Part shown: piece by piece, positions 1 through 7,685 of the stretch
How the letters are laid out: each line of letters starts with the position of its first letter
How positions within the stretch are numbered: the stretch's first letter is position 1
From: a candidate division WOR-3 bacterium
GTDB lineage: Bacteria > Hydrothermota > Tepidihabitantia > Tepidihabitantales > CAIPLT01
Length of the DNA stretch: 46,595 nucleotides
Reading direction: 5' to 3'
Assembly (NCBI GenBank): GCA_039801505.1
Contig: JBDRUV010000008.1
Coordinates: 1 to 46,595 of the forward strand
The notes under the pieces: model-generated
What the model was told of the DNA's origin: nothing
Seen by the model: only the letters and a program-made list of their open reading frames with translations
Databases searched by the model: none
Made by a program: the position numbers and the translations under genes

Positions 1-1
1 C

Positions 2-283
2 AGGCGAGTACCAAGTGATGACGGGTATTATTGCACGACGCGTATTGAGTTGATTGCTGCGCCTATTGAGAAGGCGATTAGTATGGAGATTACTATAGAT
101 ACGCGTTGGGTTGCAGTGACGTTGTGTGCTGCAGAACATACGACATTGCTGCTAGATAGTCTCTTCGTGCGTATAGATAAGCACGGGATTAGTTTGCACT
201 TTGAGGGGGACAATGAAGAACTTGCTGAATTACGAGAGATGTTAATGGTGCTCAATGGTGAGTACCGCAAGTATATTGGGTAG
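2..283 (+). CDS. Small array protein, 5'-truncated by window edge
   Basis: The reading frame is open from the first bases of the window to a TAG at 281-283, so the true start lies outside; a TTG at 50 is only an internal candidate. The C-terminal ~75 residues align by eye with the C-terminal half of the protein at 5108-5473: both have a (I/L)ELIA strand, then a M(E/S)I(T/E)(I/L)D strand, then a F-E-G turn followed by an E-rich helix ending in (G/Q)EYR. By that alignment roughly 35 N-terminal residues are missing. Function is unknown. Composition is about 50% G+C, clearly richer than the paralog at 5108. Confidence 0.7.
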   Translation, partial: RRVPSDDGYYCTTRIELIAAPIEKAISMEITIDTRWVAVTLCAAEHTTLLLDSLFVRIDKHGISLHFEGDNEELAELREMLMVLNGEYRKYIG

Positions 284-308
284 CACTAACAACAGAGGAG
301 AACGTGCT

Positions 309-671
309 ATGAAACTCATGAGAATTGTTGTACGCCTGATGCTCGAGAACGCGACAAGTGAATTGTTCGAGACGGAGCGCAATGTGTATCTGTCTGCAGA
401 TGTGCGTACTAGTAACGACGAACGCCCGTATGCATGCATTGTGTTGAACGTGTATGCGAAAGGGGATAATGATACGCGCGTATTCTTCGATTGGGATACC
501 GTAGAGGGATTCTTCTGCGGGATATCGATTGGGTACACGTATGAGCGTATCCCCATCGAGAACATATCAATGTTCACTCCGGAAGACTACGACGACGAAA
601 ATGTTGTTCGTATAACTGTGAACAATCGCAATGACTTTGAACGTATCAAGAACTATCTGAGCATCATCTAA
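309..671 (+). CDS. Small array protein, family A
   Basis: 120 residues. The start at ATG 309 is chosen because GAGGAG at 295-300 sits 8 nt upstream; the frame is open further 5' but without a ribosome site. The protein begins MKLMRI and shares layout with the products at 690 and 2225: an N-terminal hydrophobic strand, a central VYAKG-type strand and turn, and a C-terminal amphipathic helix with a D-F-x-x-(I/V)-K core. No known domain, signal peptide or membrane segment is visible. It sits in a same-strand run with short CAACA-rich spacers, so it is probably co-transcribed with its neighbours. Function unknown. Confidence 0.8.
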   Translation: MKLMRIVVRLMLENATSELFETERNVYLSADVRTSNDERPYACIVLNVYAKGDNDTRVFFDWDTVEGFFCGISIGYTYERIPIENISMFTPEDYDDENVVRITVNNRNDFERIKNYLSII

Positions 672-689
672 CGAGAAAGGAGAATGACT

Positions 690-1046
690 ATGCAAACGAT
701 GAGCGTTATCGTGAATCTTATGCGCAGCGATAACAATGAGAAGATAGAAATCGAACGCCCGGTGCAGATATATCTGCGTGTGCTGCGCCTGAAGCATAGC
801 AATCCCAATACCGGGGTGAGTATATACATCTATCACAAGAGTAGCACGAGTAGTTACGTGTACTTTGTGACTAACGACAACACTGAACTGTATTGCAAGT
901 ACTACATCAACGGAAAAGAGGGAAGTAAGGAACTCAGATATGCTTCACTCTATACCTCCGAGAGCACGAAAGTTGACTACATCTTGCTCAATATGTGGGA
1001 TGAAGAAGAATACAATTTCGTGAAGAGTGCGCTAGAGAAACTGTAA
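690..1046 (+). CDS. Small array protein, family A
   Basis: 118 residues. Two in-frame ATGs exist at 684 and 690; the AGGAG at 678-682 is 7 nt from 690 but only 1 nt from 684, so 690 is the better start. The C-terminal pattern (acidic turn, E-x-x-F-V-K, helix) matches the products at 309 and 2225, indicating old duplications. Mostly beta-type sequence with many Tyr and Ser, predicted soluble. No known family recognised. Confidence 0.78.
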   Translation: MQTMSVIVNLMRSDNNEKIEIERPVQIYLRVLRLKHSNPNTGVSIYIYHKSSTSSYVYFVTNDNTELYCKYYINGKEGSKELRYASLYTSESTKVDYILLNMWDEEEYNFVKSALEKL

Positions 1047-1078
1047 TACAGTAACAACAACATAGAGGAGATAGAACT

Positions 1079-1405
1079 ATGAAGACGCAAATTACAATCA
1101 ATCGAAATCAGTTTTATGCGTATTGCAAAGTACAATACGCACATGAGCGATTTTACATAGAGGGTGTATGTATAGATACGAATCTTCAGAAGATTCGTAT
1201 TATATACAACACTTCTAATGGGAAAATTACAATCGCCATTACTAATTCAGCATATATCAAAACTATATATGGTGAGGGGGTAGTATACTTCACCAGTGAA
1301 GATGGAGATTATATAGCGTGGTGCCATGTAGACTTTACCCCTGAAAATGATAATGAAGAATACTTAGCGGAAATAGAGAAACTTGGGTATAAGTTGCCTG
1401 AGTAA
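1079..1405 (+). CDS. Small array protein, family B
   Basis: 108 residues, start fixed by GAGGAG at 1065-1070 (8-nt spacing). The N-terminus (MKTQITINRNQFY) is closely similar to the product at 2634 (MKVQVTLNHRKFY), and both carry a middle (K/R)ITI(A/T)IT-like strand. A YGEGV motif near residue 65 recurs in the GC-rich gene at 44886, hinting at a link between the left and right small-gene clusters. Soluble, beta-rich, ending in an acidic helix. Function unknown. Confidence 0.8.
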   Translation: MKTQITINRNQFYAYCKVQYAHERFYIEGVCIDTNLQKIRIIYNTSNGKITIAITNSAYIKTIYGEGVVYFTSEDGDYIAWCHVDFTPENDNEEYLAEIEKLGYKLPE

Positions 1406-1439
1406 GAATAGAAGCAACAACATAGAAGGAGAACACATC

Positions 1440-1640
1440 ATGAAAGTATTCAAGAACAAGTATTACACGTCAATCAAGGGAAACATTGAACGAGCCCCGA
1501 TTGTGTATGTGTATCACGGGGATGTGTATTCAGTTTTCCCGGAGAAGAAAGAATATCTTGAAGATACGATAGAGCATCTTCGAAGCATTAAGCATCTGTA
1601 TATCGTGAAGGTATGTGGGAAGAGTAAACTAATCATATAA
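1440..1640 (+). CDS. Small basic array protein
   Basis: 66 residues, Lys- and Tyr-rich. ATG 1440 is preceded by AAGGAG at 1426-1431 (8 nt), which is why the longer open frame from 1383 is not used. It contains an acidic helix (EYLEDTIEHLRSI) between two hydrophobic strands, a short version of the strand-helix pattern seen across the array. No recognised domain. The stop at 1638-1640 is followed by a GAAA microsatellite leading to the next gene. Confidence 0.65.
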   Translation: MKVFKNKYYTSIKGNIERAPIVYVYHGDVYSVFPEKKEYLEDTIEHLRSIKHLYIVKVCGKSKLII

Positions 1641-1650
1641 CACAACAACA

Positions 1651-1675
1651 CAAAAGAAAGAAAGAAAGAAAGAAG
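1651..1675 (+). repeat. GAAA/AAAG microsatellite in a spacer
   Basis: A run of about five AAAG units lies directly upstream of the GAGGAG ribosome site (1675-1680) of the gene at 1688. It is purine-only and of a type prone to slippage. Being non-coding, length change would alter only leader length, so any effect on expression is speculative. Confidence 0.6.
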
Positions 1676-1687
1676 AGGAGAAGAACT

Positions 1688-2194
1688 ATGAGTAACAAAC
1701 AGAATCATGTAAAAGCAGAAAACGAACAAAAGAAAGAAAAAACAAAAAAGAACAAGGAGATTCCAAACATGAACATGCGCAATCTAGAGTATCACGTTGT
1801 AAAGAGTTATCTGAAGTATTGGGAGCAAAAAGAACAGCAGAAGAAAACAGAGAAGTATACGTATTGGGATGAGTATGCGCAAGATATGCTTGCGATTAAT
1901 CCCCCTCGATGTTTAAGAGTATGGGCACGATTGAAGTGTAAGCCCAGTCAGGAAGAGAATGCGGGGGATTATGTACAGCAACTAAAGAAAGCGATTGAGA
2001 ACGATGAAGCACAAGTAGATGTGCTTGTTAGTTACAACGATACAACACATAGTATAAACATCCCTCAAGAGTTCGTTAAGAAGTACGTTAGCATTGAGGG
2101 GTTCAATACGGATGTCGTTGAGTATGACAGAATACGCGATGAGATTACATGCGATTCATTTGATGTGTATCTGCATCGTAATGAAGTAGCATAA
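1688..2194 (+). CDS. Array protein with charged N-terminus
   Basis: 168 residues, the longest member of the left array. GAGGAG at 1675-1680 lies 7 nt before ATG 1688. Residues 1-27 are almost entirely Lys, Glu, Asn and Gln, probably disordered. After that comes a W- and Y-rich helical part, then a beta-rich C-terminal half ending with a D-x-F-D-V-Y-L strand. The N-terminal tail looks like an addition to the common array fold. No enzymatic motif seen; function unknown. Confidence 0.72.
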   Translation: MSNKQNHVKAENEQKKEKTKKNKEIPNMNMRNLEYHVVKSYLKYWEQKEQQKKTEKYTYWDEYAQDMLAINPPRCLRVWARLKCKPSQEENAGDYVQQLKKAIENDEAQVDVLVSYNDTTHSINIPQEFVKKYVSIEGFNTDVVEYDRIRDEITCDSFDVYLHRNEVA

Positions 2195-2224
2195 CAATAG
2201 CAACAAGACGAGAGGGAAAAGAAT

Positions 2225-2656
2225 ATGAAAATAATGCGCATTCAATTCAAGTTTATTAAACCACCTGAAGAAGAGAATCTATTAATTAATCGCCGTGCAC
2301 ATATTATGCTCAACGTAACGCGAGGGGAGGGGGTAAGAAACAGAACATTATGCACGATGTATGTCTTCGCTAAGGGTTCGCTTAAGAAGTACATATGCTT
2401 TGAAATAGAAGGGGATAATGAGTTTAGATTAGTGAGCAATATAAACGGGGAGAATGAGATAACTCCATTGACGAGAATATCTTTGCGTACCCCTAAGTAC
2501 CCTGAAGGTGAAGACATAAGCATATTCATGTATGATGAGAATGAGTTTAACAAAGTAAAAGAGTGCCTTGAACGCATGATGATAGAAGAAGAGAAAATAG
2601 AAAAAGAAAAACAAATGCAAAAGGAGAAAGAATATGAAAGTGCAAGTTACGCTTAA
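2225..2656 (+). CDS. Small array protein, family A, extended tail
   Basis: 143 residues beginning MKIMRI, like the product at 309 (MKLMRI); both share the V(F/Y)AKG strand-turn and a (D/N)(E/D)F(N/E)(K/R)(V/I)K helix. Here the C-terminus is extended by about 25 Lys/Glu/Met/Gln residues, and this extension overlaps the next gene (2634) by 23 nt and contains its ribosome site. The extension may therefore be a by-product of gene packing. Function unknown. Confidence 0.78.
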   Translation: MKIMRIQFKFIKPPEEENLLINRRAHIMLNVTRGEGVRNRTLCTMYVFAKGSLKKYICFEIEGDNEFRLVSNINGENEITPLTRISLRTPKYPEGEDISIFMYDENEFNKVKECLERMMIEEEKIEKEKQMQKEKEYESASYA

Positions 2657-2963
2657 TCATAGAAAATTCTACATAGATGGGGATATAGGGTGCTTGTTTG
2701 ACGCCTTCAATGTAGAGGGAAAATATATAGCACTTCACAATAAAAATAGCAAAATAAGAAAAATACATATTCGATATAGCGCAGTTGTTGGACGTACAGT
2801 AATAACAATTACAAAAGAGCAAGAGCAATTGAGATTAGAGGGGTATGCTGAAATGTACTTTGAAAGTAAGAAATCTAAATATTACGATTTGCGATTACTG
2901 ATGACATTTAATTCTTTTGATGAAATGAAAGATTTAGCAAATAAAGAAATTGCTAAACTATAA
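2634..2963 (+). CDS. Small array protein, family B
   Basis: 109 residues; AAGGAG lies inside the tail of the preceding gene, about 7 nt before ATG 2634. N-terminal strand and central threonine/isoleucine-rich strand match the product at 1079. Local composition (about 37% G+C at 2641-2700) is already well below that of the first array genes. Overlap with the upstream gene suggests translational coupling. Function unknown. Confidence 0.78.
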   Translation: MKVQVTLNHRKFYIDGDIGCLFDAFNVEGKYIALHNKNSKIRKIHIRYSAVVGRTVITITKEQEQLRLEGYAEMYFESKKSKYYDLRLLMTFNSFDEMKDLANKEIAKL

Positions 2964-3009
2964 TACAGTAAAAAGAGAAAATAGAAAACAATATAGAGGA
3001 GAATATGCT

Positions 3010-3435
3010 ATGCCTATCTCAGCTGAACTAAGCGGGTTTAACATCAACGATGAAGAGCAATATCTATTACTCCCCATTCTCATTACAAGCGACGACAAAT
3101 ACTCGTTCACCATACTAGGGGATTTCTTTGAGTGTGAAGTCGTACAAGGTCGTAAAGATACCTTGACCATAACGACATACTTAGATGAAGAACATCTTGG
3201 TAAAGTAATAGACGTACACGGCGTTGAGATAACGAACGACGCAACAGAGAAATTCAAAGGGGTACTTGATATTAAATATCAATTTGCTGATGCCTTTGAG
3301 GGGCGTAAGTTAGTATTGTACAAAGTGAACATAAGTACTTTTGATGATGAGTTAATTAGATATCTCAACGCTATAGCGTATTTGCACTTTCAACATGAGA
3401 TGAACAAGAGTCTTGAGCAAATTAAGAAACAGTAA
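3010..3435 (+). CDS. Small array protein
   Basis: 141 residues. ATG 3010 has GAGGAG at 2996-3001 with 8-nt spacing; the nearby ATG at 3005 is out of frame. The sequence is beta-rich with acidic turns and ends with a helix rich in His, Gln and Lys. It is not clearly paralogous to families A to C, but size, spacing and leader match its neighbours. No known domain recognised. Confidence 0.75.
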   Translation: MPISAELSGFNINDEEQYLLLPILITSDDKYSFTILGDFFECEVVQGRKDTLTITTYLDEEHLGKVIDVHGVEITNDATEKFKGVLDIKYQFADAFEGRKLVLYKVNISTFDDELIRYLNAIAYLHFQHEMNKSLEQIKKQ

Positions 3436-3460
3436 GAGAGAAGATGAGAGGAGAGTAGAT

Positions 3461-3796
3461 ATGAAAATGCAAATTGAATATTACGACTACAAAACTATGA
3501 GCAAGCGTGAAGAGATATACGAAATAAACGCATACGTTGTGTACGATAGCAACTTACTAACTTTAGTAAGTAAAAACTTTGAAATGACTCACAAAAGATA
3601 TGGGGGGATTTACATTAAAGATGAGATAGTACTTGAACGACTCGATTCTCATTATAGAGTGCATGGAGAATGTGATGGTGTCCATTATGATGGGTTACAA
3701 GACACATTTAGAATTAAACTCAACAATAATCAAAGCGAACTGTATAGAGTTTTATCAGAAGCAGTACGAGAACAAACAAAAACAAACACAAAATAA
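3461..3796 (+). CDS. Small array protein, strand-helix C-terminus
   Basis: 111 residues, start at ATG 3461 behind AGAGGAGAG. The C-terminal segment (LQDTFRIKL then an acidic-polar linker and helix) has the same layout as the product at 3816 (LTDTLNIVF then helix), suggesting the two adjacent genes are diverged duplicates. No catalytic motif or membrane segment. Function unknown. Confidence 0.75.
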   Translation: MKMQIEYYDYKTMSKREEIYEINAYVVYDSNLLTLVSKNFEMTHKRYGGIYIKDEIVLERLDSHYRVHGECDGVHYDGLQDTFRIKLNNNQSELYRVLSEAVREQTKTNTK

Positions 3797-3815
3797 CACA
3801 TAAGGAGAAAAAATT

Positions 3816-4154
3816 ATGAAACTAAAAATATCAAAGAGATTGCAAATAAGTAAATTAGTTCTATACACTCGTGAAGTTGAATGTGAATGCTATGTGTCTT
3901 TCGATAATGTTAGCATAGATGTATTCTTTCACGAGTACAGACTAGAACTAATACAGAATCATGGGTGCTTCTTTTATGAAGCAGAACTTAAAAAACACAA
4001 TGAAGTAATAGCAACAGATATAGTAGACTATATATCGTTCAATCAACTAACAGATACACTAAATATAGTGTTCTCTGGGCACAATGATGATATGATAAAT
4101 CAACTAATCAAGATAGCAGAAGAAAGCAACAACACAAAGGAGAAAGCATCATGA
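3816..4154 (+). CDS. Small array protein, strand-helix C-terminus
   Basis: 112 residues with an AAGGAG site a few bases upstream. The segment LNIVFSGHNDDMINQLIKIAEE parallels LIFEGTEEQLEKLRNMLKIL of the product at 5108, so family C features recur here. The tail overlaps the next start by 4 nt (ATGA at 4151-4154), a typical translational-coupling arrangement. Function unknown. Confidence 0.77.
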   Translation: MKLKISKRLQISKLVLYTREVECECYVSFDNVSIDVFFHEYRLELIQNHGCFFYEAELKKHNEVIATDIVDYISFNQLTDTLNIVFSGHNDDMINQLIKIAEESNNTKEKAS

Positions 4155-4504
4155 AGAAAAGAATTCTAATCAGAGATGAACAGTGTGTGTATCAGTATGC
4201 CTACGATATTGACATTATTGATTTCATTGACGACCAAACGTCGATGAGATTAGTATGTCACAATAAGCGCTTCGATAAAATAATTCAACTCTTTTATGAT
4301 AGAAGTATCGATACGCTTATGATACAGATAGAGAAAGATAAAGAATACCTCAACGATGCATACTGTAATGTATACATCAAGGGTAAAACAGAGATGATAT
4401 TTGAAGTCGTATGTAAGGAAAGTAAAACATCATTGCATCTGCATAATCTGATAAGAGATGTTCCTCTTTGGGTAGAGCAAAGTGTAGAGGAGAATGTACA
4501 ATGA
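4151..4504 (+). CDS. Small array protein
   Basis: 117 residues, coupled to the gene before (ATGA overlap) and to the gene after (overlap at 4501-4504). An AAAGGAG site lies 11-17 nt upstream inside the previous gene. Beta-rich N-terminal two thirds with charged turns, then a helical C-terminal tail rich in Glu and Val. No recognisable family. The tight double coupling suggests that the three proteins 3816, 4151 and 4501 are made in fixed proportion. Confidence 0.75.
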   Translation: MKKRILIRDEQCVYQYAYDIDIIDFIDDQTSMRLVCHNKRFDKIIQLFYDRSIDTLMIQIEKDKEYLNDAYCNVYIKGKTEMIFEVVCKESKTSLHLHNLIRDVPLWVEQSVEENVQ

Positions 4505-4737
4505 GTACACACTACTTGAGAGATGTAGACGTAAGAATAGACGTTGAAAGTAAAACTGTGTCTATTCTTGTAGAGTATGCAGATTTAGAATTGAAACTCA
4601 ACGTAAGCGATATAGACGAAAGTCTCATTGAAAAGTTCAAACATGACAGAATAGAACGAGAATCATTTCTTGATGAGATGTTAAAAGAGAAACAAGAAAC
4701 ACAAAATATTATACAAGAGGGAGCAGAATATGATTAA
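4501..4737 (+). CDS. Small acidic array protein
   Basis: 78 residues. ATG 4501 lies 9 nt after AGAGGAG, and the start overlaps the previous stop. The N-terminal half has two short strands (VRIDVES, VSILVEY, LELKLNV); the C-terminal half is a highly charged helix. The stop overlaps the next start region (4730). Function unknown. Confidence 0.72.
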   Translation: MSTHYLRDVDVRIDVESKTVSILVEYADLELKLNVSDIDESLIEKFKHDRIERESFLDEMLKEKQETQNIIQEGAEYD

Positions 4738-5089
4738 CATAAACACTAAACTGTACACTGTTTGTTTTTACTTGAAGTACGATAATGAAGAGAATTACTT
4801 TTATGAGACGTCTAGCATTACCCGGGAACGTTGCGTGATATATGCTGAAGATAATATAATGCACATATATCTCGACAAAGACAACGTGATAAAAATAAGC
4901 GATTATTATATCATACACGAAAGCCCTGAATGTAAAATGACATGTCAGATATACAATGCTGAACTTGAAATACAACTGGAGAATCTAGACTTTGGGGATA
5001 TTTACATCTATCTAACGTACACATTCTCAAGCGATAAGAACGTTGAAAATGCTATTGATGCAGTTAATTATGTAGCAAGTAAAATATAG
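4730..5089 (+). CDS. Small array protein, Tyr/Ile rich
   Basis: 119 residues with GAGGGAG just upstream, overlapping the preceding gene by 8 nt. Strand-rich sequence with many Tyr, Ile and Asp, then a short C-terminal helix (VENAIDAVNYVASKI), again the terminal strand plus helix theme. No known domain. Confidence 0.74.
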   Translation: MININTKLYTVCFYLKYDNEENYFYETSSITRERCVIYAEDNIMHIYLDKDNVIKISDYYIIHESPECKMTCQIYNAELEIQLENLDFGDIYIYLTYTFSSDKNVENAIDAVNYVASKI

Positions 5090-5107
5090 ACAAGAAGGAT
5101 ATACATT

Positions 5108-5473
5108 ATGATTGAAATCGTACTATATGGTTATTATTCAACTGAGAAGTATCTAGCATTAGAGTACAAAGTTTCTAGCAAACTTTATCTTGATAATGGT
5201 GAAGCACGTAGCGATTATTACCTGGAGTTAATTGCTTCCAAAAAAGAAAATAAAATATATATGAGCATCGAACTTGATAAAAATTGTACTGTTATTAAAT
5301 TGCACACAGATGAAGAAGAAGAAACAGCGCTGATAACATCTGAGATTATTATAAATGTTAAACGTTATTCTGTTGAATTGATATTCGAGGGTACTGAAGA
5401 ACAACTTGAAAAATTGCGCAATATGTTGAAGATATTGCAACAGGAGTATCGCAATCGTTGGGATAGATACTAA
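5108..5473 (+). CDS. Small array protein, family C (paralog of first gene)
   Basis: 121 residues with an AAGGA site 10 nt before ATG 5108. Its C-terminal half aligns with the truncated gene at the window start over about 75 residues, including the LELIA strand, an acidic patch and the FEG turn with a leucine-rich helix ending QEYR. The two genes bracket the left array and differ in composition (about 50% versus about 35% G+C), giving an internal measure of the gradient. Function unknown. Confidence 0.8.
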   Translation: MIEIVLYGYYSTEKYLALEYKVSSKLYLDNGEARSDYYLELIASKKENKIYMSIELDKNCTVIKLHTDEEEETALITSEIIINVKRYSVELIFEGTEEQLEKLRNMLKILQQEYRNRWDRY

Positions 5474-5479
5474 CAATAC

Positions 5480-5553
5480 GCCCCGATGGCTCAATCGGAT
5501 AGAGCAACAGATTTCTAATCTGTGCGATGTGGGTTCGAATCCCACTCGGGGCA
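5480..5553 (+). tRNA. tRNA-Arg (anticodon UCU)
   Basis: A complete cloverleaf can be drawn: acceptor stem 5480-5486 with 5546-5552 (seven pairs), D stem 5489-5492 with 5502-5505, anticodon stem 5507-5511 with 5519-5523 around a 7-nt loop whose middle bases (5514-5516) are TCT, and T stem 5529-5533 with 5541-5545 around TTCGAAT. The discriminator base is A5553; CCA is not encoded. It should read AGA and AGG, which the AT-rich phage genes use heavily. It lies between the small-gene array and the replication genes and could also end or process the array transcript. Confidence 0.96.
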
Positions 5554-5586
5554 CTTTAAACAACAACACACGAAAGGAGACATATT

Positions 5587-6006
5587 ATGAACGAGAATCA
5601 AAATAAAATCAATACAATTTTGAGTTACGACACTTTTCTTGACAGCGAGAGAATGCTTCTATCTGTAGCACAAAACATTATGTACGAACGCGATGTAAAA
5701 TTAATAATCCCAATGAAAGACAAAGAGAATGTTCTGAAAGACTACATAGATGCAATACAGAATAAGAGCGCTTATCTCTCTTACATAAACACCTATGAAG
5801 AAAAAGCAAATATTGAATTCCCATTTCAAGCTAAGTTAAAATATCGAGTACAGTTCTATGTAGATGATAGAACTAACACAGGTGAGTATAAGAATAAATG
5901 GGTATTGAAAGTAATCTCTTTGAGTATATTCCCTGATGAGCAGTTTGATTATGATGAGTTCACCGAAGAGCTCGACAATAAGTTCACGCTCTGGGGTAAG
6001 AACTAA
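5587..6006 (+). CDS. Unknown protein upstream of resolvase
   Basis: 139 residues, with AAAGGAG upstream and a CAACAACACAC leader as in the array. It ends at 6006 and the resolvase starts at 6007, so the two are in one operon. The first half is helical and charged; the second half is beta-rich with an acidic segment (PDEQFDYDEFTEELDN). Perhaps a recombination accessory protein by position, but nothing in the sequence shows that. Confidence 0.75.
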   Translation: MNENQNKINTILSYDTFLDSERMLLSVAQNIMYERDVKLIIPMKDKENVLKDYIDAIQNKSAYLSYINTYEEKANIEFPFQAKLKYRVQFYVDDRTNTGEYKNKWVLKVISLSIFPDEQFDYDEFTEELDNKFTLWGKN

Positions 6007-6450
6007 ATGCGAAAGAACAAATACGTATTTGTGCTAGACGATATAACACCAGCCCCCAAGGGTAGTTTCAACACAACGTTGATATCTACCCCTGGTGGTA
6101 AGAGAATAGCACTATACCCTCAGAATAGCGCTGAACTAATGAAGTACACGAAAGCACTAAAAGAAAAATTCAGAGAAGTAATGAGCAAGTACAATCTTAA
6201 AATAATCGAGAATACAGTTCATGTAATATGCAAGTTTAGATTTGAGATAAAGAAATACAAACAAAAAGAAATCAGCAAGAGAGAAAATAAATATCACGAT
6301 TGCACCCCTGATTTAGATAAACTGCTAAGAGCAGTGCTTGATGCATTAACCAATGAAGTTATCGTTGATGACAGAAAAGTAAGCGTAATAACAGCAGAAA
6401 AGAAATACGCAGATAAGTCAGGGGTGTATATAGAGATTATCCCTCTATGA
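6007..6450 (+). CDS. RusA-family Holliday junction resolvase
   Basis: 147 residues, within the usual 110-150 of RusA enzymes. RusA is a dimeric, metal-dependent endonuclease that cuts four-way junctions during phage recombination, replication or packaging. The family core is clear at residues 100-125: P-D-L-D-K-L, then a DAL helix, then I-V-D-D-R-K-V. Asp102, Asp104 and Asp121/122 fit the catalytic acidic residues and Lys105 the conserved lysine. It abuts 5587-6006 and overlaps the next gene by 4 nt (ATGA). With the YqaJ-like exonuclease it forms a recombination set. A four-way-junction-forming element occurs later (11554-11660), but any link is speculative. Confidence 0.9.
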   Translation: MRKNKYVFVLDDITPAPKGSFNTTLISTPGGKRIALYPQNSAELMKYTKALKEKFREVMSKYNLKIIENTVHVICKFRFEIKKYKQKEISKRENKYHDCTPDLDKLLRAVLDALTNEVIVDDRKVSVITAEKKYADKSGVYIEIIPL

Positions 6451-6902
6451 AGATAGTACTGTACGAGAACTGCTTTGCTCTCTTTAAGAAGAAAATGAGA
6501 GATATATGTTCCCCCAGTATTATCTGCAAGTATAGAGTTGATTATTACATAAGCGATTTACTAAACAAAGACGAGCAAGAAAAAGAACAACTAAGAAAGA
6601 AATATCTCTCTGAGATTGTTAACATAGTGGAGTCACTCAATGAGAAAAGTACCTTAGATATCTACATCAGCAACATGTTTACCCCTTATTGCTTTCTAAG
6701 CAATTGTTCCGAACAAGACCTGAATCACGTACTAAGCAAACTATCAAAGTACAAAGAAGTACTGCTATACTACAAATTAGTTGACAAGAATGATAAAGAT
6801 GAGTTTATAAGGAGATATCATGTTGGGATAAACGAAAGATTCAATGATGTAATTAGACTGATGAAGTGCTTTAATGTTCACGTGAAAGCAGTATCAAGAT
6901 GA
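6447..6902 (+). CDS. Unknown protein between resolvase and exonuclease
   Basis: 151 residues, coupled to the resolvase gene through an ATGA overlap. Mainly helical, rich in Lys, Leu and Cys (six cysteines), with no clear zinc-binding spacing. By position it could be a partner of the exonuclease, since YqaJ-type nucleases usually work with a single-strand annealing protein, but it does not resemble RecT, Erf or Rad52-like proteins to my reading. Confidence 0.72.
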   Translation: MKIVLYENCFALFKKKMRDICSPSIICKYRVDYYISDLLNKDEQEKEQLRKKYLSEIVNIVESLNEKSTLDIYISNMFTPYCFLSNCSEQDLNHVLSKLSKYKEVLLYYKLVDKNDKDEFIRRYHVGINERFNDVIRLMKCFNVHVKAVSR

Positions 6903-6929
6903 AAAAGAAAACAGATTAGGAGTTTAGCA

Positions 6930-7676
6930 ATGTCGTACGAAGACATACTCGAAGAAGAATTCAGTGTTGCTGTACACGACAAGACAAAAGAGATTACATT
7001 CAACAATGCAAAGATTGTACTCTTCAACAATGAAGAAGAGTGGGTAAGATTTAGAAGGCATAGAGTCACCGGGACAGATGTAGCTAAAATTCTACAATAC
7101 ATCCCTGGGATTGAAAAAGTATATCTCGATAAGGTATGTCCTTGTGATGAGATGCAAGTAAACGAAATGTCGCCTAGAATGATTCTGGGTAGAGAACTCG
7201 AACCACGCCTTCCCCATGTATGCAATCTTCTGTTCAATCTGAAGTTCAAGCATATAGGACACTTTAACAGCGTTCTTGGGGAATATAAGGGGGTACCCTT
7301 GAGTGTTTCATTAGACGGGTATCTGGTGGAAGACAACACAATATACCCCGTAGAAGTAAAATGCACCTCCCCATATTCTCAGCTTGGGAAGGCAAGAAAC
7401 ATTGAAGAAGTCCCCAACTACATCAAAGCACAAATAGGGTTGCAATGTCATCTGCTGAACGTAGACAAACTCTACCTCGTACGATTCACGCACATCGACA
7501 ACAACGGGTTGGTGGTGTTCATCTACCGGCACAACCGGGAGGAGTACGAGAAACAACTTGAAATCGTACGAGAGTTTTGGGTAAAATACGTTATTGGTGG
7601 TGAAGTCCCCGAATTTCTTAGAGCACAAAACAAGACACGAACACAAGATGAAGCAAGTAACACACAAACGTTCTAA
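6930..7676 (+). CDS. YqaJ-like PD-(D/E)XK exonuclease
   Basis: 248 residues; AGGAG about 9 nt before ATG 6930. The family pattern is complete: R-H-R-x-T-G-T-D near residues 43-50, G-R-E-L-E-P at 87-92, a catalytic Asp at 129 (SLDGYL), the E-x-K pair at 142 and 144 (VEVKC), and the following Q-x-x-x-Q/H helix near 168-174. Such enzymes are lambda-Exo-like 5'-3' nucleases that make single strands for recombination. Start and length fit phage members (200-330 residues). It is the last gene before the long non-coding block. The annealing partner is not identified; candidates are the products at 6447 and 9436. Confidence 0.9.
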   Translation: MSYEDILEEEFSVAVHDKTKEITFNNAKIVLFNNEEEWVRFRRHRVTGTDVAKILQYIPGIEKVYLDKVCPCDEMQVNEMSPRMILGRELEPRLPHVCNLLFNLKFKHIGHFNSVLGEYKGVPLSVSLDGYLVEDNTIYPVEVKCTSPYSQLGKARNIEEVPNYIKAQIGLQCHLLNVDKLYLVRFTHIDNNGLVVFIYRHNREEYEKQLEIVREFWVKYVIGGEVPEFLRAQNKTRTQDEASNTQTF

Positions 7677-7685
7677 GCCCTCAAA

